Shown piece after piece: positions 33,443 through 45,021 of a stretch of DNA of 64,000 nucleotides; position 1 is the first letter of the stretch, and every line of letters starts with the position of its first letter. A program made the translations under genes and the position numbers. Source of the DNA: Ophiocordyceps camponoti-saundersi (nom. inval.) (lineage: Eukaryota > Ascomycota > Sordariomycetes > Hypocreales > Ophiocordycipitaceae); contig PDHQ01000069.1 in the NCBI GenBank assembly GCA_003339415.1, positions 69,079-133,078 of the forward strand. The letters run 5' to 3'. A model generated the notes under the pieces. It was not told the origin of the DNA. It saw only the letters and a list, made by a program, of their open reading frames with translations, and ran no database searches.

Positions 33443-34709
33443 TGTGACGCTCTCCGACCGCTAATCTGATCGGAGGTGTCGTCGTCTTGATCGATGAAGC
33501 AGGCAGCCTTTGAGCTTCGTAGGGGGGGGGGAGCTTGCTGCTCACGTAACGCCATGGGCGACAGGCTGGTACCCACCACTGGCCACCAGGATATCCACCT
33601 TTCACCTTGGGGGCTGGAGTGAAGACAGCCGAAGATTCGCCGAGTGAAGCTATGGTATAGGGTAGGCTCGCTCGCTGGGACTGACAAGTGATATATAAAG
33701 GTGCTAGAAAACGATGTTCGATATGAATTGCTAAACGTTGATGAAGCCCCAGATACTCAGATACATTCATATGTGAGGGAGTCTCTTGAAGCATAGGTAT
33801 GTAGACAATCACATGAATGGTTGCCGAAGACGAAGGACAACCGTGATCACCAGCAACCTCTTTGATTGAACCCACTATCGAAGCCACCTCGACTTCAAGT
33901 TACCTGCATCTCGGAACCTTTGCAGTGCTACGCAGGATCGAAGCTCATGGAGCTAGTTCGAAAGAAGTCAATAGAATGAGAGATGAATGGGGATGGTGAG
34001 TGTCAAGACGGAACACGAAACAACTTTATCCTTACTACATACAGGTAAACAAGCTTGAGAAAAGCATCATTTCAGATATACGAAGGTCACGATCGGATTA
34101 GTGCCATGAATAATTCCTTCATTCCTAGTCGATGATGACTCCTGAATCAAGGGCAGTAAGTATGTTTGTATGGATTCCTGAGCTGCCGTACCGCTGCTAA
34201 AGATCCGATCTTTGCTCATATCTTGGCGGCTTCTATTACCGGCATTCAGGCCTCGTCGGGTTCACTTCCCAAAAGTGCAAGGTCGAGCTCGTAGTATTGT
34301 CCATGCATAGATAAGTAAGGGATTCCCTTGCATGTTGTTGACTTGGTGCCTGGTCTAGACGCGCTATCGATCCTTCTTCCGGTCTCTGTGGCCTGCCATC
34401 ATACATCTATAAATCTACCCTTTTTCCTTTGATGAAGTGAGCTGAAATCATCATCAACTTATTAGCTTGCCTTGAATATCAGAAGTAGTCCCACGGAATC
34501 GTGCTTGCAGAGTCTTTCTTCTGGGCTTTCAGAACTCACTCGGCGGCACACCATACCCATCACATCACTTGCAGCTACTTGTACTCTCAGACACTCAGTA
34601 GTTAGCACCCACGGAGAAACGTCGTTCATCCATCGAAGACATTCCTTCGTTGCGGATGTCAACTCGGCCCGCTGCAAATTAAGAAACTCCTGGCTCCCAG
34701 CTCACTACA
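33443..34709. other. Proteasome promoter side and start of A+T-richer island
   Basis: No supported gene. The first 300 bases are the alpha6 upstream region, with a G run at 33523-33531. Beyond about 33900 base composition shifts toward A and T and codon-like periodicity disappears. A minus-strand ORF overlapping the promoter is judged spurious. Confidence 0.5.
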
Positions 34710-35237
34710 ATGAAGCGACTTAGGCTATGTCTCTTACTTGTTGCGTCAACCTATCTCCAGTCTGGCAGCGCCTTTCCAGCCGGCAACATCGGTTCCAGCG
34801 TGGTTGATCCTACCTCATTGGAAAGTTACATAAAAATCATCGAAAGAGAGGCTGACGCATACATTGCAAATGGCTATGGCGGAACTGGGAATCAAGCATT
34901 CCCAAATTTGGTTCACTGTCTGACCGGACTACCCCCTCAACCGATGCTTACTGCAGCAATCGATAGACCTGCTTTTCTCGAGCAGACCCTCGGCGGCGAG
35001 AAGAGGTATCGTGAGTTCTTGGGAAGGTTTCTGAAGAAGGACAAGGTCGTGCGTTTGACCGTTATGTCGAGAATCCAAGCCCCAGTGTCTCCCGTGTGCA
35101 TGCCGGGCTCAACTCCGCTCGGACCGATGAAACGGCCAGTACGTTCGCCTAGCTGGGAACCACCCGAGCAGACATATCAAGTGATCAGTGCCTGGGATTT
35201 TCTTACTCGCAAGGAATATCATGATATCGGTTATTAG
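34710..35237 (+). CDS. Possible secreted protein, 175 aa (may be frameshifted)
   Basis: The ORF begins with a plausible signal peptide (MKRLRLCLLLVASTYLQSGSA, cleavage near FPAG). It continues with DPTSLESYIKIIEREADAYI. I do not recognise a family. From about 35018 to 35157 a second frame looks more protein-like than the annotated one (it reads GRAFDRYVENPSPSVSR and then stops at TAG). After that the original frame resumes with PPEQTYQVISAWDFLTRKEY. This suggests either a pair of compensating frameshifts in an old gene or chance. No acceptable intron joins the frames (candidates are only 28-40 nt). The ORF lies alone in the A+T-richer island. Confidence 0.4.
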   Translation: MKRLRLCLLLVASTYLQSGSAFPAGNIGSSVVDPTSLESYIKIIEREADAYIANGYGGTGNQAFPNLVHCLTGLPPQPMLTAAIDRPAFLEQTLGGEKRYREFLGRFLKKDKVVRLTVMSRIQAPVSPVCMPGSTPLGPMKRPVRSPSWEPPEQTYQVISAWDFLTRKEYHDIGY

Positions 35238-35743
35238 CTAGAGGGGGCGCTTTGCTGCTCATTGAGGGCTTGAAATCACTTTGAACCGGGTAATTTTTGT
35301 TGAGCCTATTGTGTGTTATACGTGATAGACGAGCTAGTTCTATGTGATATACAATTCCCCTTCTTGACAGTTCGATCCGAGGATTTACTCCTCGTTTCAT
35401 CTTTGTGAGCGGTGACAAAGATGTTAAGATCCATAGCATAAATTTCAGGGAAAGGGGTCCAAAGGCACTTCAACACGAAGTTCAGGTATGTAAAAGCATG
35501 CTTGACAAAGCCGTTTACCTATGAATGACTGGAATAGAAAACAGTCCTCGTAAAGGACAACGGAAATAGACAACAATTCTCGTACATGTAAGTTACAGTG
35601 TATGATGTATGTATGAGAGGACCCTCGCAGATCAAAATGGTCAAGGGTCTTACCTATCACAACTTAATTTCCCTTCAAGGGAATGATCCAAGGGATATTT
35701 TGCCGATCCTCATGCGGGTCATTTCTCGTATCGTTGAGCCTAA

Positions 35744-36180
35744 GAGGAGGCCTCGGCCGACAAGGTTGAAGCTGGTCCGCATCTCAACAACCTCGATGCG
35801 ACATGTGGGCAGAAATCTAATCTTCTTACCCCCTGGAATTTCGCCATTGAGGAGCTTGATGGGCCAAGTCTCGTCTACGAGAGTCTGTTTGATCTACGGC
35901 AAACTACTTACCTACCAGACTTTATACAATAAACAGTCCCGCTATCGACTCCGGTTGTCATAACGTGGAGAATTAGGTAAAGCACTGAAGAGATAGATGG
36001 AACTTGCCTTGTTTTTTCTTTTGCTGTTTCCTCTCTTGTTTTAGAAACCAAGAATCCACGAGTCTAGACGGGCCGAACCGGCTTCATTGGTTTCAACACC
36101 ACAAGGTCCGCGTACGGGAACTACGTGGGGGTGGCAGACTCCATCCAGGAACCAGCCCAAGTAAGATGCCGTCTGCCCTA
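35744..36180 (+). pseudogene. Coding-like fragments of a decayed gene
   Basis: Two short open stretches without ATG look like protein. The first, 35744-35932, has DKVEAGPHLNNLDATCGQ and later LDGPSLVYESLFDLRQTTYL. The second, 36068-36174, has TGFIGFNTTRSAYGNYVGVA and ends at a GTAAGA donor-like site. A pyrimidine tract and TTTTAG acceptor at about 36041 precede the second. It then meets TAG at 36065-36067, which would be CAG before a C-to-T change. The fragments may be exons of one gene inactivated by C-to-T mutation. Family unknown; this is a weak call from composition and motif feel. Confidence 0.3.
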
Positions 36181-38408
36181 ACGAAAACAAGCAATCTAGA
36201 TAGTTGGATAGTTCAAGAACATGGTACTTCCTGACTGACCTCACAGAGCTTCAGGAAACTTCTTTAAATCGTAGCGGACTGGAAAAGTTGAAGCGAGATG
36301 GGCGTTTTCCCATCAACTATCAAGTCGCGTTTTAAGCTTCATAACATCAAATTTCGTGAGAACAGCACCCTCGAGTTTCCAATGAATGTTTTCTACTGTC
36401 TGCGGACTTGGCTTTTTCTTCTGCTTCGTTCCCTGAAGAAAAAAGCTAGGAGGACTCGGGGAAGAAGGAACGCAGGGTAGAAAACAGTCGTATTTAGAGG
36501 AGTATAACTCCAATTGTAGTTGGAAGAGCATCCTAAAGGTGGCGAAACCAGTGAAATTGCACGTAGAGTTTACTTGACATTACCTTTTGGCAGGAATATC
36601 CGGTTTCAGTAGCTACACACTGCAGGGGCAAATCCATTACCACGATGCTACCACGTCTTAAAAGTGGCTACCTGCCTAGGTATCTAATAACAGGTAGCAG
36701 CCTATGAACATATACATCTCTTATGTTTCTCACATCTTACCGATCTATGTTGGCATAGCCACTTGTTCTTCTACTCAGGAAGCTTGGCTCTCGTGGGAGC
36801 CCAGCTCTTGATACGGAGGCCTTACTCCCCCTGCTTTCACCAGCAATGCTAATAAAAATCAAGTCAGATCATGTGAAAGGCATGCGCACTGCTTAGTTCA
36901 CCCTTGTATGAATGACGATTTTGGATCCCGTATCAAAGCCGGTTATTCACGACGCAAGGCATCACTTCCTTCCTTTCTCTCCCCTGCGTTCAAGTCGGTT
37001 CGAGGCACCATCGGGACGTACATGGAGGCTGAAGGCAGGCAGGCGACGTCACTGCAATGCAATGCAATGCGTCCTAGAATAGTGCGGACGGTAGCAACAG
37101 GTATGCAGTCATGCTTACCTAGGGCAGTAAGGTGCCGCATAGCTTCCGGACCATCAGCTTTAGTACGAGGCACATTATGTAGGAACGTGTAGAGCTTATG
37201 CAAGGCTATTAATGGAACTTTCCAGGTTCAAGGTCTACTGTTTTATTTGCATGTTCGGGCACCGTCTTCCTCGGGTGGACTAAAGCTAGGTAAAAAAAGG
37301 ACGCACTGATCGATGCCGAGACGGTTGAAGATGTGTTTTGAGGGTTGAGGATACGCCGTTAACCAATGCTGACGAAGAGGTTCTGAGAGAAGGGGAGCCT
37401 CTTTGTTATCGTCGTATCTGTCCTGATATTAGGGAAACTCACTGTATTGGATGGCATTAATCCCGTCATAGGTTCAATATTGCCTCATTGTCTTTCATAC
37501 ACTGTTTTGAAAGGAAAGATGAGGTCAAAAGATCAGTCACTTAGTGCCCATTCATGACCCTGCTCTCCTGTTATCAAATCCTCAGCCTTTCTTAGCCTGT
37601 GTTGAGGTAAAGTGAGAGATAGAGTTAAGGTAGGGAGGTATGTCCTGAAGGTGGCAACTTGCCAGAACAATAAAGCCTCATCAGTGAACTAGGCGGAATC
37701 GAAGCTAGTACTGATATTCACTCACTTCGGATCAACGGGAACATCAGAGACGAACAGATGTTTAGCTCTGGGTTCGGCGGAGAATAGCCGACGCTATGGC
37801 AGCTTCGGAGCTCACATGGCTTCGCTGTTGAACCCTGATAATTAGCTCATGACCGGAAAGACAAAGTCGACGACAGACTCATATCAGAGAACAGATACGG
37901 GAGAACGGAGTTGTTGAAGGACGTTTCTTTTGTTCCAACTTCCCAACAACATTTAGTAGAAATGCCTTGCTCAAAACTGGAAGACGAGGTTGAGAAAAGC
38001 TCCTTACATCAACATACAGTGACTAGACGTGCGAGAGCTCCGGTGACAAGGCAAAAAACAGCTCGCCAGCAGAATTATATCAACGCATCTGCAAGGGCCT
38101 AGAGGTGGATCCTTTGTAAACTAGACTATGACTGACATCGAGAGAGAGAGAGAGAGAGAGGGAAACAGAGAAAGAGAAGGGGAGAGGGAGAGTGGGAGAA
38201 GGAGAGAGAGAGAGAGAGAAATAACGAAAAAGAAAGTAGGCCGAGGATAAACGAGCGAGATGAATGACTATATAAAGGCGCCCTTACTCTCATCTCCATC
38301 ACTCTCTTCTCCGGAAAGCACCAGCATCCGGACCTTGTTTTACACATTCTTTTTGTGAGACCGACCAAGTTTACAGTTCAGACTCGACGATTCGCCCCTG
38401 CAGCGATA
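36181..38408. other. Gene-poor A+T-richer region and promoter of His-rich gene
   Basis: No supported gene. Short ORFs at 36908 and 37911 have no family signal. A GA-rich microsatellite occupies 38139-38219. A TATA box (GACTATATAAAGGCG, 38267-38281) stands about 135 bases before the ATG at 38409 and is the best core promoter in the window. Confidence 0.6.
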
Positions 38409-39002
38409 ATGAAGTTCTTCACCATCCTCGCCCTCTCGGCCATGGTGCTCGCCGCCCCGTCCCCTGAGCCAGCCCCGGCCCCGGAGCCGGAGCCGGAAGC
38501 CAGCCCGGGCTGCCACGGCGGAGGCGGATGCGGCCATCACCACCACGGACACCACGGCCACCACGGACACCACCACCACGGCCACGCCCCGTATTTCCAC
38601 AACGGACACTTCCACTTCGACGACGGGTACTACGAGGGAAGCTGGTACAGCTTCGAGTTCTTCAAGCACGAGCCTCGCCGTTGTGAACGCCAGCGCTACT
38701 GCTGCGATCGCGACTTTAACATCCTTAGCCGACACCACCATGGAGGCCACCACCACGGCCACCACGGCCGCCACGGCCACCACGGCCACCACAACAACTG
38801 CGATGGAGGTTCTTGGCTCTGCTGCGACCATGGACACCACGAGGTGAGCTTTCTGTTTCTCCCCGTCTTCGAGTCTATGATTTGGCATGTTCTTTCGGAA
38901 TGGCTGGCTGACTTGTACTCTCTACCCCTTTTTCTTCTTCAGGGTCACCACATCGATTACCACAGGCACCACTGCCACCCCGACTACTTCAACCACTACT
39001 AA
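38409..39002 (+). CDS. Histidine-rich secreted protein, 164 aa
   Basis: Exons 38409-38843 and 38943-39002; the 99-nt intron is a multiple of three and reads open. The conserved-looking end (GHHIDYHRHHCHPDYFNHY) is in exon 2. The ATG at 38409 starts a clear signal peptide (MKFFTILALSAMVLAAPS), followed by a Pro/Ala/Glu linker. About 41 of 164 residues are His, mostly in GHH and HHHG repeats in two blocks. Around them are Cys residues, including two adjacent Cys-Cys pairs. Such composition suggests binding of Zn, Cu or Ni outside the cell, which is inference. A strong TATA box upstream suggests high or inducible expression. I know no named family. Confidence 0.8.
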   Translation: MKFFTILALSAMVLAAPSPEPAPAPEPEPEASPGCHGGGGCGHHHHGHHGHHGHHHHGHAPYFHNGHFHFDDGYYEGSWYSFEFFKHEPRRCERQRYCCDRDFNILSRHHHGGHHHGHHGRHGHHGHHNNCDGGSWLCCDHGHHEVSFLFLPVFESMIWHVLSEWLADLYSLPLFLLQGHHIDYHRHHCHPDYFNHY

Positions 39003-39993
39003 GCGGTGTGCCAACTCTGCCACTTTCAGGCGGCGGGGAAACAAGGCTGCGGCAGGGTTATCATCAAGTGTCGTGGAGTCTACACGTGTAGTACATTAGT
39101 TATTTATGTATGTAGGTCGATGACGCGAGCTTCTACGGCAGGAAAAGAAATTTGTGTAATAGGCGACATCGACGGAAGGGAAAAAAAAATAATAATAAAA
39201 AGGAGAGGTTTTTTTTTTCGACGACATGTGCATTTCTTTTGTTGCTGAGACTGGGAGGGCTTTTCAGTTGCAAGGAAAAGTCCTTACTTATAAGTTGATC
39301 GTAAAGAAGCTTTCTGCAAAGGTTGGTAGCAAAGAAGAGAAGTTGCAAAGACGAGGTTGAGCTTCCCAGATCGCTTGTTGTTGTTATCATAGTTGACTGT
39401 AGTTGCTGTTGCTGATGTTGTCGTGAACCTCCTTGTCGTCATCGCCTTCTTCACGCTTTCTAGAAGCTCTCCATGGGCTTCCGGCCGGATAAAATCGTCT
39501 TTCCGGAAACAAGAGCCTCCCTCGGTGAAGAACCTACGAGGCTACAATGAAAGACTCCCACTTAGTACCCACCTACCCTACAATTTTCTTCATTATGAGT
39601 CCCGTCATGGATTCTTCTTACATCAGCCAAATCGACCAAGTTGAAGAGGGAGAAGAAGAAGAAGCATCTCTACAAGATGAACCCTCAAGAGTTTACTCGC
39701 ATCAAGCATCAAATGGCTGTCAAGTACCTGCCTAGATAGGTTCATACATGGAATTGACAGCTTCTTGTCCTCTATCCTGTCTGTCTTTCACCCCTCAAAT
39801 AGGCAAAAATCTTCATGTCTTTAAACCCCTGTAGCTAGCGGGTCACGACACAATGTAGGTAGATCGCTCTATCCATACTCCGCACACCTTCACGAGAGGA
39901 GGGGGGAACAATAAAAATCCCCCATCTCCTTGTCCTGCCCATCATCATCCTCCCACCCCCTCACTCGGACCCCTCACCAAATCCTCTAGGCCA
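39003..39993. other. Intergenic region before MSS1
   Basis: About 990 bases between two plus-strand genes. Holds A- and T-runs at 39180-39220 (probably the 3' end of the His-rich gene). GAAGAAGAAGAAG lies near 39655, and a C-rich leader near 39950. Unsupported small ORFs only. Confidence 0.5.
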
Positions 39994-41872
39994 ATGCTTC
40001 GACGCGGCCTGCAGCTCGCTCTCGTCCAACATCATCGCTCGCCGTCGTCGCCTTCGCTGCTGCCCCCAAGGCGCTTCCTCGCGCCCGGAAGACGTCCAAG
40101 CTCCTCGTCTTCGTCATCCATCGGCCTGGCCGGCGACACCATCTATGCCCTGTCGACGGGCCTCGGCCGCGCCGCCATCGCAGTCATCCGTATCACGGGT
40201 CCGGCATGCCTAGATGTGATTATCAATGATGCCTTGGAAGAGAGAGAGAAAGACAGATGGAGAAACATGGAGAAAGGGAAAGAAAAGAGAGAGAAAGAGG
40301 GAGAGAGAGAGAGAGAGAGCTGACATCAGCCACTCGACTTGCAGGTCTACCGCAGCTTGTGCCCCGGCAAGGCACCTCCGCTACCCCGAAAGGCGACGAT
40401 ACGCACACTGCGAGACGACCATGACCAGGTTCTCGACCCGCAGGCGCTAGTGCTGTTTTTCCCTGGACCCAAGACGGTCACGGGCCAGGATGTGCTCGAG
40501 CTGCAGGTCCACGGCGGGACAGCGACGGTTCGGGCCGTGTTGGCGGCCGTGCCCCGTTGCGGCCGTGGCCGAGTGCGATACGCCGAGCCGGGCGAATTTA
40601 CCCGTCGGGCTTTCTTCCACGGCCGTCTGGAGCTCGCCCAGGTAGAGGCTCTGGGCGATGCGCTGGCGGCCGAGACGGAGCAGCAGCGTAGGGCCGCCGT
40701 AGGAGGCAGCTCTGGCGCGCTTGGTCGACGGTACGAGGGCTGGCGGCGGCAATTGCTGGAGGCGAGGGCCGAGCTGGAAGCCCTCATCGACTTTTCCGAG
40801 GATCAGCACTTCAACCAGTCGCCGACGGGGCTGCTTCGTGGCGTCGTGGTTCGCATCGACGACATGCGCAAAACCATGCGGCTCCATGACCGCATGGCCT
40901 ATCGCGGAGAGTTGCTGCGGCGGGGCATCCGGGTCGCCTTGCTTGGCCCGCCTAACGTCGGTAAGAGCTCGCTGATGAACCTCATCGTCGGGCGCGAGGC
41001 GTCCATCGTGTCGGCCGAGGCGGGCACGACGCGCGACGTGATAGAGGCTGGGCTGGATCTCGGCGGTTATCTCTGCAGTTTTGCCGACACGGCCGGTTTC
41101 CGCGGCGGTATCGGCGACGGCGACGGAGAAAGGAAGAACGTCGTCGGCGCCGTCGAGGCAGAGGGCATCAGGCGCGCCAGGCAGCAGGCGCGCGACGCTC
41201 ATGTCGTCGTGGCCATGGCCTCGATCGAGAGGGGGCCGAAGATTGTCTACGACGAAGAGACGCTCAGTCTCGCTTCCGTAGCACTAGCGCACCTCGTCGT
41301 CGTCAACAAGAGCGACGCCGTACCGGCGGATGAAGCCAATGAGCTCGTGCGCCGCTTCCACGAGGAGGTCGTGCGCCGCATTCACGAGGAGAAGGGGGCC
41401 CGTCACGGCGGCGCCGTCGTCGAAGCAACGCCGCGACCTCTTCTCATCTCTTGCGCCGAAGAGGCAGACGGTTCCGCAGTACGAGCCGTGGCCGATGCCC
41501 TGATGGAGTCGTTCTCGCGGATGACGTACGTAGATGACGAGATGCTACTCGGCGTCACCGAAAGACAGCGGCAGCTACTGGCCTGTTGCCGAGAGCACCT
41601 GGGCGACTTTAGCGGCGAGGCGGGCAAGGCAGAGCCGGATGTGGTTCTGGCTGCCGAGCATTTGCGTATGGCTGCTAATTGTCTGGCTTGTATTACTGGG
41701 AGGGTTGAGGGGGGGGATGTGGAGGAGCTGCTGGGCGTTGTGTTTGAGAGGTGAGTTTTTTTTTTTACGTTTTGATCGTCTCTATTCCTTGTCCTCCTTC
41801 TGTGGGTTTGTTTCTCAGTAAGGAGTTATCGGTGGCTGACGAACGATTGATAGGTTCTGTGTTGGCAAGTGA
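39994..41872 (+). CDS. MSS1: Mitochondrial tRNA-modification GTPase Mss1 (MnmE family), 548 aa
   Basis: Exons 39994-40215, 40345-41750 and 41854-41872. MnmE/Mss1, with Mto1 (GidA), installs the 5-carboxymethylaminomethyl-type group on wobble U34 of mitochondrial tRNAs. An Arg/Ser-rich presequence precedes the folate-binding N-domain (DTIYALSTGLGRAAIAVIRI, FPGPKTVTGQDVLELQVHGG, EPGEFTRRAFFHGRLEL). The G domain has GPPNVGKSS, AGTTRDV, DTAG and NKSD. The terminal exon is only 19 nt and completes the essential C-terminal FC-V-GK, where the Cys is a family hallmark. Intron 1 carries a GA-rich microsatellite. Without the last exon the protein would end at an unnatural sequence in the intron. Confidence 0.95.
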
Positions 41873-42486
41873 TGGTGATGGTGATGGTGATGGTGGTGAT
41901 GGTGGTGGTGATGGTGATGATGATGATGACGATGATGGGAGAGAATGTGGTGAAGCAAATATCACGATGATCTGATGGAAGAGATAGATGGTAGACAAGC
42001 AATGTCTTCTCTATGTAAAACCGTCGACCTCAACTCCATATGATGCAATTCTATCCCAATCCAAGAGATCTATAAACAACGGAGAAGAGAATGCCCAATG
42101 CTGTTTCCTCATGTCCTGTCTGATGATGCCACGACAGGACCTCCCCCCCCCCATCTCCCACACCACCCCCCCCTTCCCTTCCCCTCTCAGAATAAGCCAT
42201 CAACCCAGAACGCACACTCTATGCAATGCTCTAAATCCGCCATGCAAAAATCCGAAATCAAGCTCTGAAGCTTCTTTTCTATGCCCGCCCATCTTTTTCT
42301 CTTCTTCTATGTCGATGACTTCTTTCCCCCCCCCTACCATAGTTTCAAGACGCCGAATATGCTATTTCGCTGAGCCATGCCATGTGAAGAGTGATCTTTC
42401 TTTTCTTTGAAGAAGGATGAGATAAAAAAAAATGTAAGGAAAAGACAGAGAGAGAGAGAGAGAGAGAGAGGGAGAAGGGTGGGCGT
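41873..42486. repeat. Downstream repeats and intergenic region
   Basis: Immediately after the MSS1 stop, GATGGTGAT-type hexamer repeats run to about 41938. C-rich runs lie at 42142-42151 and 42165-42171. A GA microsatellite sits at 42447-42471. No gene is supported here. Confidence 0.6.
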
Positions 42487-42609
42487 TCATCGTTTGTCGG
42501 ACCCGTCGTTGGAGCCGCCGTTGGAGCCGGAGCCGGAGCCGCGGACGACGTTGTAGCCTGATCGGCCTTGGTTCGTGAGTTCGTATGGAGAGGAGGAGGG
42601 GGCGGCCAT
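42487..42609 (-). CDS. Possible small Gly/Ser-rich protein, 40 aa
   Basis: This ORF begins with PSSSPYELTNQGRSGYN and ends with a Gly/Ser/Asn-rich tail. A TATA-like TATATAAATTTGCC lies on the same strand around 42870-42884. That would leave a 5' leader of about 200 nt. Short Asn/Gly/Tyr-rich stress or conidiation proteins of similar look exist in ascomycetes, but I cannot name the family. A longer overlapping frame on the same strand is less protein-like. Confidence is low because 40 codons can arise by chance. Confidence 0.4.
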   Translation of the reverse strand: MAAPSSSPYELTNQGRSGYNVVRGSGSGSNGGSNDGSDKR

Positions 42610-43031
42610 TTTTGGAGAGGTGTGTGAGTGAGTGTGTGTGTGTTGACGGGTTTTGCTGAGGTTGAAGAAGAGAGGATAGATGTATGTATGTATGTATGAT
42701 GTGTCTTGTTGTTTTTGCTCTCAAATCCCGTCTTCTAAATGCTGATTGACTGACTGAGTTGATTGAAGAACAGTTGCAATGTTTTCTTAAGATGTATGTA
42801 TGTATGTATGTGAAGATGTGAAGATGTTTAAGATGAAGAGAGGCAGAAACTGGAGGGGAGTTAAAGGCAAATTTATATACCCATCTCGTCCCATCCCCCA
42901 TCCCATCCCATCCCCATCCGGGAACCATCCCCATCCCATCCGGAGCCAAGCCATGCTCATGTCCATCCATTGAATCATTTCATTCATCCACCACGTTGTA
43001 CATACATACATACATACAGTACATACAATTC

Positions 43032-43068
<37 letters not shown>

Positions 43069-43750
43069 CGCGCCCCCACCCCCCCCCCCCGCCCCCCCTC
43101 CCCCCCCCCATCCGAACNNNNNNNNNNCACTCCATCGCCATGTCCTCCCCTTTAAACTTTTCTTTTCTCCCCCCCCTTGTACCTCCACACAAACATACAC
43201 AACACACACTCCCCCCCCCCCCCCCCCCCCCCCCCTTCTCCCCTTGTCAATATGTATGCATGTATGCACCCACCCACTCACCCATGTAATGGATGTATGT
43301 ATGGATGGATGTACGGATACAAAGAGCCAGCCAGCCATCCAGCCCAAACATCCCCTCTCTCGGCATCCGGAACGAAACAACATAGGGCTGACCACAACGA
43401 GGCTTATCTCACCCAGCCCAACCCTTCTAGAAGGGAAGGATCACGACGAATAGGAAGTTCCATGGGGGCGGGAAAAGAAAAAAAAAAACCCACTCCCACA
43501 ACCGTATTCCGTAGCAGGAAAACGGGTACAGACTAATCCCGTACGGACGCTGCAGCAGTAGCAAGTAGCAGCGATAAAAAGCAATTATAAGCGGGAAAGT
43601 TGAAATAAAAAACACGTGGGATTTTTTTTTTCCCTTCCTTTTTCTTCTCTCTTATTTTTACCCTCCTTCTCGGTTCCGACCCTTCGGTGCGAGGACGGAA
43701 ATAGATTGGGGGAGTTGCTTGTCCACACGCCCCCCCCCCCCCCCCCTTTC

Positions 43751-43816
<66 letters not shown>

Positions 43817-44973
43817 AACCTGGGATAGAGAGGCGCCGTTGCTGCAACGCTTTCTTTTTTTTTTCTTTTCCCCTCCCGCTTCTTTTCTTCCCTATTTTCT
43901 GTCCTCCTTTACGTGTCTGGAAATCGAGAGGGGGGAAGGAAGCAAACATTAAAAAGCAAGGAAGCAAGGGAAAAAGGAACAGATTCTTATTTTATCCTTG
44001 GCGGTCAAGAGGAGGAGAAGGAGAAGAAGGAGAAGGAGAAGAAGATACCTACATAGATGGTTATTGTCACGATGGAGTAGAATAGGTAGAATACATAGTA
44101 TACGGATAGCATACCTAGCATAGCCGGCATCGTGACTCTTTTCTCTCTTTCCTTTCTTTCCTTCTTCCACTCTTTCTTCCACACACACCCTCTCAAAGTC
44201 ATCATCATCATCATCATCATCATCGTCTCGTGTGCTGCCGCTGCCACCGCCGCCATCACCGAAATCGTGACTAACACTGTAATCTCCCTTGTAATCCATA
44301 CTCTCTCTGTCCCATCCACGTATCACGTCTACCTACTATACGGATACAATGTATGTACATACATATGTAGGTAGGTATGCATGCATGCATGCACCTCCGG
44401 ACGTACATATCCGGACATACTCATACATACCTACATACATATATACACACACGCACACGAGGCTCGGTCAAGCATGACCAAGCACAGCAGCAGCAGAAAA
44501 AAAAAGGGCACAAAAGGGATCAGGCAGCAGCTTAATCGACAATGCAATGACAAAAGAACACATACTCACATATCATCGCGGCCCCCCGACCCTGATTAGG
44601 TACTCACTCCCGTCAGCGCCGCCTCCCTACCGACCAGCCTACTAGGTCCCTACCTAGTAGGTAGGTACTACTCCGTACTTACCTGTCCAAGGTCCCTCTA
44701 CCTTTTACCCTTTGCCTTCCATGGTATCCGTACATACAGGCTGCTGGCGTATGTAGTATGTACAGCCTGTCCGTACAAGGGGGGGCAGATGCGTCACTCG
44801 AGATAGAACGGGTAAACGACTTACCGAAGACTAGCATCTCAGACAAGATGCAATCCAGACCTACATATCCGTACTATCCGGAGAAATTAGGTACCTACTG
44901 ACGGACAAGATGCAGACGCTCAGCCGCCTATTACCACCCCCATCTACGTACATTAGAAAGAGAGGGAGAGAGC

Positions 44974-45021
<48 letters not shown>

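Noticed and set aside
33420..33887. 155-codon minus-strand ORF upstream of the proteasome gene
   Set aside because: Overlaps the first exon and promoter of PRE5 and shows no family signal.
43030..43967. ORFs of pure proline or glycine in the poly-C region
   Set aside because: Homopolymer translations; they cross the N gap and have no biological composition.
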